Below, one piece after another: positions 13,101-22,960 of a DNA stretch of 64,000 bases (the stretch's first letter is position 1; each line of letters begins with the position of its first letter). A program made the translations under genes and the position numbers. This stretch comes from Gorsachius magnificus (Eukaryota > Chordata > Aves > Pelecaniformes > Ardeidae), in contig CM067089.1 in NCBI GenBank assembly GCA_034008185.1, positions 23,408,213 through 23,472,212 of the forward strand. Direction: 5' to 3'. Under the pieces are notes generated by a model that saw only the letters and a list, made by a program, of their open reading frames with translations, was not told the DNA's origin and ran no database searches.

Positions 13101-16100
13101 CCATTGCAGAGGCCCCAGGGAAGTTAAAGAACAGGGATGATAAGAAACTGATCAACACAGATAAGGAGAAGGTAATAATAATTTACGTGGTGCTTGCATT
13201 ACAGGTCTATATTACACTCTTTGTGAGATAAAATAACTCTGAAGCAACATTAAAAAAATTACAAGGGTAGCACATAATGTAACCATCCCAGCTAGTATAT
13301 TTTAATATTGCACTTTTATCTTCTGTTCTTAAGCATAGCTATGTAGACTTGACATCGTAAGGACAGCTTTGGTATGAGAACAAGAAGAGATAGATCTAGA
13401 TACTTATACAGGATAAAATGCTATAGCTGGGTTAAAGTAAATGTGTTGCACTTACAGTTAAAGCAAGATGTGTAGTAACTTTTGTAATATTCAACAGTTC
13501 TTCAAAGGCAGGGTCAGGAAGAATTTATATGATTGTAATTTCCCTGAAGAAAGACTTAAAGTATAAAAGCGTATTGACTGGCATTATAAACAGATCTCAC
13601 TTTCCTTTTCTTACCACAAACTTCTGATCTCATTTATGACTTCTTTCCTTAGACTTTGTTTCAACCACAGACAAGCTTTTACAACAACTTGGCCAAGGAC
13701 TGTGTGGCACAGGGCTGCTGTGTGGATCTGTTCCTATTTCCAAACCAGTATTTGGATGTGGCAACACTGGGTGTAGTAACTTACCATACAGGAGGCTCCA
13801 TTTATAAGTATGCATATTTCCAGGTAAGAGTGACGTTGACTCTGACTGGTATTTGATCTAAATAAGAATTATTGTTTAGTTAAGAATTCTTGTTCATAGT
13901 GTGAATAATAATGAACAAGTACTTCTTTGGAAATAAATTGCTGCTTAAATTTCAAGATTTTCACCAAAATTATTTTGTTAGCTTTATGTCTTTCCACAAA
14001 ATATCTCTATTAATAACAAAACCAAGGAAAGCTATGCTGTTACCTTTTAGCATAATATTTTATTAGCAGAGTACTGAGCCCTGTACAACGGCTGATTTTT
14101 AGAGTAAGACTGCAGGAGATAGTATCTAGTTTTAAATTACTTTATGGTTTATGGAGTAGGTCTGCTTTATGGGAGTATGAAATTTGAATTATGCCTTGTG
14201 TTCTAGCCAGAGACAGACCAGGATAGGTTCCTGAATGACTTACGAAGAGATGTCCAGAAAGAAGTGGGATTTGATGCTGTAATGAGAGTGCGCACAAGCA
14301 CAGGTGGGTGTTGGCATGAATGAGTCTTAATAAAGTGACCGCTTCAAGCATGTCATATGGGAAGTAACAGATATTTCCCTAATTTAAAACATCGTGAGAC
14401 TAGGCTATGCAAAAAGCTCTCCTAAAGCTTTGAAATTTTAAGACTTTTTTCGAGACTGAGCAAAGATCCCTGCTGAAATCTGTCAAGATAACAGCGTCAG
14501 TGATGACAGGATTTTCAGGGCTCCAAAGGCTGTCTTGTTATTCTGTTTAAAATTGTGGTTTATGTTGGGTTTTTTTTCTTTTTTTCAGGTATTCGAGCAA
14601 CTGACTTTTTTGGAGCTTTCTATATGAGCAACACAACTGATGTAGAGATGGCAGGTTTGGACTGTGATAAAACAATCACAGTGGAATTCAAGCATGATGA
14701 CAAACTGAGTGAAGACAGTGGTGCACTCCTTCAGGTGAGGGAGTAGGCTTTCTAGGAGAAAGAATTGATTTGACAATTTAGAATTGCCAACAAAACTGTG
14801 TCAAGGGGGAACCAGATCTCAGCAGGGGAGAGGGCCAGTTGCAAAAGAGGATGAGTTCGTTCTGAACTGAATTACTAGACACTCCTTCAAGGAACTGTTT
14901 GTTCTTTCTTTCTGCCCCTTACTCTACTCATACCTTTTTGGCATACTTGTTTTCAGGGTGACCTAGACTGCTCCAAACGACAGTCTATTTTCCAAGACCG
15001 GTTCCCTTAATACAAACTGCTAACATTGCTGCTTGTTATCTTTCATTGACCCTGATTCTTAGCATATAATTTTAACTTATTGTGCAAGTCTCTTACGTAA
15101 TTGTCTTATTTGTTTAGGCACCTGAGTCCTAGTTTTTAATGAAGTATATTTAAACCCTGCCTTTCTTATTGTAGCAGGACTTCATTTTTCTACATCCTGG
15201 CATTTTTTTTCTCCTACAGTGTGCTTTGTTATATACAAGTTGCGCAGGACAGCGACGACTCCGCATTCACAACCTCTCCTTAAACTGTTGCACACAGCTT
15301 GCTGACCTCTATCGAAACTGTGAGACAGACACGCTCATCAATTATTTGGCTAAATATGGTAAGGGTGAATATGGTAACATGAATTGCAACCTTTAACTGC
15401 TGTTAAAATGCCTGTTGTCATCCAATGACACCCGTTTATTGTTTTTGCATCAAATGTCAGATGGCAATCCTGATAATTCTTCAGTCATTTATGGGAAAGA
15501 GCATAAAGCTGTCATGATGGTATTGTTGCTTAGGACAAGAGGTACAGATAGGGGGTGTAGAGTTGTCCTTCATACAAATTCTTGTCTAATTTTTTTTGTC
15601 TGAATTCATCCTTGTATTTATTTTTGGACTGGTTTAGTTCATTCTTTAATCATTCTGGAATTTTGCTCCAGGAAATAGTGGCCTTTGCTCATAGAGCTGG
15701 GTTAAATATCATACTTTTATGCATTGTACCCCATTTACCCTTTCTAGTTTGCAGTAGAAGCCTACGAATCCAGCAGAGATTGAGAGTTGTGTATGTTTAT
15801 CACCATTAAAATGTAGAAACAGTCTGTTTTCAGTCCATTAAAGAAAGATGGCCAGGCTATAAAAGGAGTTTTTATACTACCACATGCTTTCAAGTATGAC
15901 TAAGTGTATTTTAAAGTACACAGGAGATAGAGAGTTGAAGAACATGTAATAAAACAGAGTAAATGGGCTTCTTCAGCTCTTCAGTAGGAATGTGTCATCT
16001 TTCCCACAAGTTTGAAGGGGAGGGGGAAAACGACTTTCATAAACAATAGTTGTTTAGATAGACTTTGTGGAAGTGGTATTGGGTTTTTTACTGTTCATGA

Positions 16101-18736
16101 GCGATCACTTGATAGTCATCCATTTCTTTCCCCTTTCTGTGCAGCATATCGTGGAGTTCTGAGTAGTCCAGTAAAAACTGTACGAGATGCACTGATCAAC
16201 CAGTGTGCCCAGATCCTAGCTTGCTATCGAAAGAACTGTGCTAGTCCCTCTTCTGCTGGCCAGGTAAAGTCTGATGCTTTTACTTGAATTGTAGGCTCGG
16301 GTATTAAAAGGTGATGAGAGCTGCTTCCTACTTAACCTACTCAAAAAAAAGTCAATTACTTTGCTCAGCAGAAATTTGCAAAGAGAAGACTCAGGGAAGT
16401 TGAGACTGCAAGTAAAACTGTAGCTGAGAATGGCTTCTTAGCATCTGTCTGGAGTCCAGGAAGCACTGCCTGCTCCAGGGAAAAGTTTTATGTTGCGAGT
16501 CCATGATATAATTAGACTGTCGGCTTTCACTTCTTGCAGCTGTACCACACTTTGTTGGTTCATGTAAGCCTTATTCAGCAAGACAGCTGACCAACTTCTG
16601 TCTGCTTGTGTCTTGTAGCTGATACTCCCTGAATGCATGAAGCTGCTTCCTGTGTACTTGAATTGTGTGTTGAAGAGTGACGTCCTTCAGCCTGGTCCAG
16701 AGGTCACAACGGATGACCGTGCCTACATTCGTCAGTTAGTCACATCCATGGATGTGGCAGAAACAAATGTTTTCTTTTATCCCAGGCTTTTGCCCCTGGT
16801 GAGTAATTCAGGATATTCTTACCACTTGAGACTTGCTGTTGTCTTGACTCATATTAAGGACTGACATTTACATTTTAGCAAGGGAAAGGGCTTTGAGAAG
16901 GATTTGGGATCTGCCATCTGTTGGGATACTTCACTTAATTCCATTCAGTGATAGATGCATTACTGCATCTTGGGAATTTCCTGGCAGATTTTTTTCCTGA
17001 GCTGTGAGCATGTGACTAGTGGCAAAGAAGACACTTTACCCTTTCATAGTCTTTTAAAAGTCCTAAAGCTTCTTGTAACTTTATGTTGTAATTTTCATCA
17101 TTGCAGGGCAAGTCCACATACTATTCTGACTTTTCAGCACCATAGTTGCTGGAATAACACTAACAACTAATTACATTCCTACCTCGGGAGGCGATATTGG
17201 AACTACAGAGTAATTTCTCAGGAGCCTTATGTTCTCTTTTGCTGACCAAGAGTCTCTGATCTGCTTCTGTGTCATGTTCAGTAAGAAAACTAAGTAAAGG
17301 AAGATGATACTGCAGTCACAGCTATTGCAGTCTTATGAGTCCTAGAAAGGAGAAAACCACCGGGGTCTTAGTGGCAGAAATTTTCAGGACTTCATAAGAT
17401 GTTCTTGTTTTATAACCTTGATTATTTTTATTTTTTTTTAATTTCACCCTAAACCAGACCAAAGCAGATGTTGACAGTGACTCCTTGCCAGCAGCAATCC
17501 GGAACTCAGAGGAACGTCTCTCCAAGGGTGACATATACCTGCTGGAGAATGGGCTGAACATCTTTGTGTGGGTGGGAGTCAACGTGCAGCAAGGCCTAAT
17601 CCAGAACCTCTTTGGAGTGTCATCCTTCAGTCAGATTAGCAACACCTTGGTGAGCTGGATGGCAGCGCGGGAGCTAGTGTCTGTGATAGTTGCCCAAAAC
17701 TTAAAACAATGAGAAAGCAAGTTGAGAAAATAGTGTTAGATTTTTCGTACTTGGAACAAGAGCAGCACTGGTATGTGAAACTGTCCCTAGTCTGGGCATG
17801 TCGGGCATGATTTTGCCTAGCTTTATTTGACAAGCCACATCTCCCCTGACAGTGAGGAGAAGAGCCAATATGTAAATGGAACAAATAATTAACATTTAAT
17901 TCTGATATCATGTTATGTTCTCTTTTAACTAGTTGAGATCAAAGAGATAGTATGTTAGTGAGGGTAGGCATATCTCTACCCTTAAGTAATATGACAAAAA
18001 TACTGAGTTTTGTTTAATGTTGCTCTACTTCGCATGACTAATGAGGATTGGATATCTTTCATTCCAGAGTACTCTGCCTGTCTTGGAAAACCCCTTTTCA
18101 AAGAAAGTACGATCTATTATTGACATGCTTCAAATGCAGAGATCCCGCTACATGAAGGTAAAAACGTTGTCCCCCGTTTGTAGCTTTAAATCCCCTTCCC
18201 GTTCAGCAGAGCAGGTGATGCCTGGTAATGCTGCAATGCTGAATTTATTCTTTCTGATCTCATAAATGTGATTCAAACATAAAGTTGTAAAGGATCTGAA
18301 ATGAATTTTATTACTAGTTTTGGAGTTCTGTGCTTACTATAGTTCTAAAACTAATTTTTTTCAGACCTATTACACTACTGCAAACCCATGTACATGGTAT
18401 TTGCCTTCTATTTAGAAAGGATTGAGACATAACCCAGCTTAGTTACAAAAGTCAAAGCACATAAGCCATGTATGCTGTGATTCTGGTTGTCTATCTTTGG
18501 ATTTTTGAGCTATTTAGCTTTTTGCTCTTTTTTCCAAGAACATTAATTCTGCTAACTACTCACTGTTGGGTTTTTTCTTGTTTTGTTTTTTGTAGTTAAT
18601 AATTGTGAAGCAAGAAGATAAGCTGGAAATGCTGTTCAAACACTTTCTAGTGGAGGACAAGAGCCTGAGTGGGGGGGCTTCATATGTGGACTTCCTGTGT
18701 CACATGCACAAGGAGATTCGGCAGCTACTGAGCTAG
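1132..18736 (+). CDS. SEC24C: SEC24C, COPII coat cargo-adaptor subunit, 18 C-terminal coding exons (5' partial)
   Basis: Sec24 proteins pair with Sec23 on Sar1-GTP at ER exit sites and select cargo for COPII vesicles. Eighteen GT-AG exons join in frame: 1132-1200, 2941-3052, 3893-4020, 6685-6823, 8779-8894, 10176-10300, 10569-10760, 11756-11849, 13055-13171, 13653-13823, 14207-14303, 14589-14734, 15220-15358, 16145-16263, 16619-16798, 17458-17649, 18068-18157, 18596-18736 (TAG). They encode 788 residues; human SEC24C is about 1,094, so roughly 300 N-terminal residues lie upstream. In order: the conserved DPDAIPSP entry, a C-x2-C/C-x2-C zinc finger, the vWA-like trunk, beta-sandwich, helical region, gelsolin-like repeat, and the C-terminal HKEIRQLLS. 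The sequence is nearly that of mammalian SEC24C, and the FUT11-CHCHD1 neighbourhood argues for C rather than D. All internal phases agree and I see no lesion. Confidence 0.96.
6685..6823 (+). CDS. SEC24C: SEC24C zinc-finger exon
   Basis: This exon encodes the Sec23/Sec24 zinc finger, whose cysteines (C119, C122, C141 and C144 of the partial protein) bracket the conserved [16 protein letters not shown] stretch. It is entered in phase 0 after CTCTGCTTCCACAG and left in phase 1 at GAG-G/GTAAGG. In known Sec24 structures this finger packs between the trunk and beta-sandwich domains and supports the membrane-proximal face. Confidence 0.95.
7946..8581. repeat. Intronic repeat copy A, split by about 466 bp
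   Basis: Segments 7946-8044 and 8511-8581 match, in order, the contiguous block 9147-9300 (copy B). A 22-bp identical run lies at 7987-8008 and 9179-9200 and includes CAATTCTGCAGGAGGGACT. Copy A is interrupted by 8045-8510, which has no counterpart in copy B. The repeat family is not recognised. Confidence 0.7.
8779..13823 (+). CDS. SEC24C: SEC24C trunk-domain exons
   Basis: Six exons (8779-8894, 10176-10300, 10569-10760, 11756-11849, 13055-13171, 13653-13823) encode the von Willebrand A-like trunk that contacts Sec23 and carries cargo-binding surfaces. Landmarks are [12 protein letters not shown] on the first strand, [15 protein letters not shown], and [17 protein letters not shown]. The introns hold a pair of related repeat copies at about 7.95-8.58 and 9.15-9.30 kb, on either side of exon 8779-8894. 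Confidence 0.93.
9147..9300. repeat. Intronic repeat copy B, contiguous
   Basis: A diverged direct copy of the two halves of copy A, lying in the next SEC24C intron so that exon 8779-8894 sits between the copies. Shared words include the 22-bp run at 9179-9200, CAGTCCTTGGGG-like sequence, and AGAAAAGTACAGTAGTAACT-like sequence. Confidence 0.7.
12148..12168 (+). repeat. poly-A tract in a SEC24C intron
   Basis: A run of 21 A. It could be a retroposon tail, but I recognise no SINE or processed gene upstream, so I record only the tract. Confidence 0.6.
14207..16798 (+). CDS. SEC24C: SEC24C beta-sandwich and helical-domain exons
   Basis: Five exons (14207-14303, 14589-14734, 15220-15358, 16145-16263, 16619-16798) encode the second half of the beta-sandwich ([19 protein letters not shown]) and the all-helical region ([20 protein letters not shown], then [16 protein letters not shown]). 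The junction at 15358/16145 splits an Ala codon and restores AYRGVL. All five exons are conserved and in frame. Confidence 0.93.
17458..18736 (+). CDS. SEC24C: SEC24C gelsolin-like repeat and C-terminus
   Basis: The last three coding exons (17458-17649, 18068-18157, 18596-18736) encode the gelsolin-like repeat ([17 protein letters not shown]) and the C-terminal helix ending HKEIRQLLS with TAG at 18734-18736. The start of 17458-17649 ([17 protein letters not shown]) is the least conserved part of the protein, as expected for this linker in the family. Confidence 0.93.
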
Positions 18737-20710
18737 AGGAGGGAGTGGTGCTGGAACTCAGCAGTGACATTTCAGTCTCCACTAATGACCTGATCAGAAG
18801 GCCCAGCGCCCTCAAAAAGGACAACGTAGAAATCTGTACAATTCCATAATTTTTAATACACATTGCATAAGCAGAAATCCTTTCAACCTCTCCCAGTCCT
18901 GTATGAGAGATGAAAAATTTTCCTGGTGAGGGCTAAAAAAAAAAAAAAGGCCTTTGATACCAGGTCTTTTACTTGTATCTAAATTGTTTCCTGTGCTTGG
19001 CAGGAGTTCACCCCTCCACCCCATGCTCGCTAATCCTGTCGTAATGAATGTAGTTTTTTTTGGTTCACTGTACATGATTCAACATTGGGTGAAAAAGCGA
19101 TAACTCTTCAAAACTTCTGGTAGTTGCTGTGTGTTTGTATGGGCGTGTGTGCATGCTCCAAGTGTGAAGAGGATGTGCAGGTTGGGAGGAAAAGAGGCAG
19201 GTCAGGTGATGGGAGCTGGAGCAGCCAAACATTGCATGTCCCCTCCTCCTAAGAGGGAAATATGACTTTGCAGAGCACAGATGTATCATGTGGCTGTCTG
19301 AACCGGAAATCCATGAAAAAGGAAATGAGTGGTAAGCCAGGAGGAAGCAGGGCAAATTTCTTTCCACTATCTTCCCTGTACTATACGTTGCTGTGCAGAT
19401 CCATAATGGAGTAAGTTATAGTTCAGTGAGCAACAATCAGTGGCTTCTGAACAGTGTAGGGGTAGAGACAGTGCTTCCTGATGTGTGTGTGTGGTGACTC
19501 CTCCTCATTGCACGGCTCCGTAATGTCCTACTCGATCCATGTTCCATGGCCCTTCCTGCAGAGCTTACCTTTCTATCCAGATGGTGGTGGGAACAAAAGC
19601 CTCTTAACCTTAAGCAGAAAATACTTTTAACAAGGTGATGTGGGGCTGTGTAGGAACTGGATGATAAGGAAGTGGCCATTTGCAAGAATATTATTGTGAA
19701 TTATAGCAAACAAGCAGGAATTTGATGCAAATTTAAGACTGCCTTGTACCCTGGAATACAAGGAAGGGGATACAAACCTAAGATTTAAACTGTATTGTAG
19801 TAGGTATTGCAAGTACCTGATTTTGGTTATTGAAAGCATCTGGGCCATAGTGAAGAGTTTCATTACTGGATGTTTATGCCCTCCCCCATTCTACCTACTG
19901 ATCAGCTTGCACAAAACAGTTTTATAAGCCTGTTCGTTAAACTAAAATACCTCAGACAGATTAATCCATCCACTTTGGCCGCTCTGCTGCTCCATTCTGC
20001 AAGGGTGGATGAGAAGACTCCTGTGAAGAAGGAGTGAGTATAAATCAAATTCAGAATTCTAAGGGCTTTGTTTATTCACTTTTGAAAGGGGGCTTGTATA
20101 TTTTAGCCTGAACACTTAACGAGTGTTCTTACAATACCCAGGAGTTTAAGCTACCAGCAGCACTAAAAGTGGAAGGAAGAATGTGGGTGGATTAGAGAAC
20201 GTATTATCTGGGCTTGATATTTCAGAGGAAAGTCCGTGTTAAGATCAGAAAAATATCTGGCTGTGGTTTTAGTTGCGTATCCTGTAGCATGTATATAAAT
20301 CCATTTTTCTTCTGATGCTGCTAGTTTGTCTTCCCTCCCATCACTACACAGAAAGGGGAGTATGAAAAATTGTAATGGAGAAACTCGACAGAACCCTCAG
20401 CGTTTTTGTATGAATGTGGCTGACTTTTTACTCCATGTACTGCCTCCAACCAAAAAATCTAGAGGATTTTTAACCAGAGGGGAAAAACAACTTCCCAGGA
20501 ATATAAGGCGCAGCAACCACAGACTTCCACAAATACTGATTTCTAGTATTAATATTGGGAGGGGTGGGGGGTGGAAATGAAATCATAAATGAACCTTTCA
20601 TTTTCTTCACTTGTTTTTTCCAATGCATCTTTTAATTTGTAAAGAAATAAAAATATATTAAGATGTATTTTATGTCATTGTTAGTAAATAAACACTGCTT
20701 ATTTTTCCAA
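18737..20710 (+). other. SEC24C: SEC24C 3' untranslated region (predicted extent)
   Basis: The sequence after the TAG stop has no conserved coding content. It runs to a pair of canonical AATAAA hexamers at 20646-20651 and 20687-20692, giving a 3' UTR of about 2 kb. A further AATAAA at 21205-21210 could make a longer form. The ORFs here, including minus-strand ones near 19.0-19.9 kb, resemble no known protein. Confidence 0.65.
20646..20692 (+). terminator. SEC24C: SEC24C polyadenylation signals (two AATAAA)
   Basis: AATAAA occurs at 20646-20651 and 20687-20692, followed by GT-rich sequence within about 50 bases. These are the first tandem canonical signals I find after the stop codon and the likely main 3' end. 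Confidence 0.6.
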
Positions 20711-22030
20711 ACCCTGTATTTTGCGGGAGGGAGGAAATGGGAAGGGCTGAAGTCTAGCTGATTGATCCTTTACAATCTTCTGCTGACCAAGTTCAGTCTT
20801 CCCCCCCCCCCCCCGCCTTATTCAGAGTGAATGGTGATAAGAAATTCAACAAGAGTCAACAGACAAAAGGTGCTGTTTAATCTCAGTGTTACTTTGCTTA
20901 GATGAACGGTTTTTAACTCTCTGCCCCTTCTGAACTTTCATTTTGCAAGATTTCCGTTTTCTCTGACAGCTTGGGTCAGATTGATTGGGTTTACTTTGGA
21001 AAGTATTACCCTTACCTTGTGACAATGTCTTAATTTTTCAGAGAAATAGAGCTTCTATTCCAGAGTTAAGATAGCGGAGAAGCTGGGTGGGTCGGGGTTT
21101 TCAGGGGTTTGGTTTTTGGGTTGTGGGTTTGTGTGGGGTTTTTTTTTTTTGGTTTTTTTTTTTGGTTGTTTTTTTTTTTTTGAGGGGAGGGTGCTAATTG
21201 CAAAAATAAAGTTCAGAGTGAACTGGCAGTGTAACTCACCTGTAGCCTAGAACATGGATATTGTACAGTGTGCTGCTAACAACAGTCTGTATGAAAGCAC
21301 AAGTCAATCATTGCTAAATATCCAACAATACTTAATTTGCTGTAGAATATTTTTGAGATTACTCTCCTACAGAATATAATTATGTCTAGAATCTGCTACT
21401 GAACTGATACACTGCTATAATGATGGGCCTTGTGCATCTTGTACGTTAATCATGTGGAGTAAATTGTGCTTGCAGGCATTTTTGTGGCAGCACCCCTTCC
21501 GATGCGTGTGGGAGCTGCCTTGCAGAGACCGTGTCTATAGGGATGCAAGTGGAGGAGCTGGCAGGGATGGCATGGGGGCGGTAGCCTTCCTCTAGGGAGC
21601 ATGGCGTGCTTCTGGATCATGCCCCAGCAGTGTCTTAAGACCTAACTTTTCAAAGGAAAACAAAAATATTCCCATGTTTTAACCTGTTTATTATACAGAT
21701 AGAGAATACTGACCAATGTCCTGTATTATGATTTACCAGTTATAAGTATTGTGATTGGGATTAAGGAATTTGAAGCTTTTAGCAATTCTAGCATACTTTT
21801 TTATTATTAGAGTGTACCATAAACTTGGCTTTGCAGATACCCCTTTCCTATTTAGAGAGTATTTTAACAGCGAATGAGATATTCCTGGATGGTGTAGAAA
21901 AGCAGCTTTTAAGGGAGCTCTAACCCTACCTGTAGACATTAAAAAGAAAAAACAAACCAACGCAGAAACAAAAAAAAGAACCCCACCACCCCTAACGTTC
22001 TGCTACTAAAAGGCGTTTTCTGTTCCCTCC
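20711..22030. other. SEC24C-FUT11 intergenic spacer
   Basis: No gene is seen. The spacer holds a 14-base C run (20801-20814), a G/T-rich low-complexity block (about 21085-21190) and an extra AATAAA (21205-21210). Base composition rises sharply into the FUT11 CpG island after about 22040. Confidence 0.6.
21085..21190 (+). repeat. G/T-rich low-complexity block
   Basis: Strongly G/T-biased sequence made of GGGTTT, GGTTTTT and long T runs, with no unit long enough to call a satellite. As RNA or single-strand DNA it is G-rich enough for G-quadruplex folding. Its place downstream of SEC24C could aid 3'-end formation, which is inference. Confidence 0.5.
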
Positions 22031-22039
22031 CTTTATGGC

Positions 22040-22960
22040 CTTCAGCCGGAGCTCCTCTCGCTGTTCTTCCTTGCGCCATCCAAACGCCTGCCCGGTGCCG
22101 GCGGCGGCGCTGGGCCTTTCCCCTGCCAGCGTTCGGTGCTGCTCGGGCAGGAGCCCCCGCAGCCGGGTTTCCCGGCTGGGAGCGGGGGCCGCGCCCCGGG
22201 GTCTGCGCCCCCCACCGGGCGGAGAGAAAGCGACCGGCGGGGGCGAGGGCCGGCCCGCGGCCCCGCCCGGGCGGGGCCCTTGCGGCCGGCTGGGCGCCGG
22301 GCGCGCGGGGCGGAGGGGTGGGCGCAGGACACCGTCCCGCCGGGCGCGGCCTTCGTCGCCGCCGCGTCGTACCGCGGCCCCGGCAACAACGACACGCGGA
22401 GCAACAAGGCGCTGCCCATCCTGCTGTGGTGGAGCGGGAGCCTCTTCCCCCACTTCCCCGGCGACACGGAGCGCATCGACTGCCCGCGCGGGTCCTGCCT
22501 GGTCACCCGCAGCCGGCGGGTGGCCCGGCACCGCCGCACCAAGGCCCTCATCTTCTACGGCACCGACTTCAGGGCCTACGAGGCGCCGCTGCCCCGCCTG
22601 TCCCACCAGACCTGGGCGCTCTTCCACGAGGAGTCCCCCATGAACAACTACGTCCTCTCCCACCCGCCCGGCATCCAGCTCTTCAACTACACGGCCACCT
22701 TCCGCCGGGAGTCCGACTACCCCCTCACGCTGCAGTGGCTGCCCGGCGCGGGGTACCTGCGGGGCCCGGCGCTGCCCCTGGCCGAGAAGGAGGCGTGGCG
22801 GCGGAGGGGCTATGCCCCGGTGCTCTACATGCAGTCCCACTGCGACGTCCCCTCAGACAGGGACCGCTACGTGCGGGAGCTCATGAAGTACATCCAGGTA
22901 GGTGGGGGCGCGGTGTCGCTGCGGGAGCTGGCCCGCCTGGCTGCCCCCCCGCCGCCTCCT
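22040..22960. promoter_or_regulatory. FUT11: CpG island over FUT11 exon 1
   Basis: Very high G+C with abundant CpG from about 22040 to 22960, including GC-box-like CCCCGCCC/GGGCGGGG runs around 22260-22280. It covers the expected promoter and all of coding exon 1. Several long ORFs on both strands here, including a 282-codon minus-strand frame, are GC-driven shadows. Confidence 0.75.

Noticed and set aside
21992..22840. A 282-codon minus-strand ORF opposite FUT11 exon 1
   Set aside because: It is antisense to conserved FUT11 coding sequence in a very GC-rich island, where stop codons are rare. Its Gly/Arg/Pro/Ala-rich peptide resembles nothing known.
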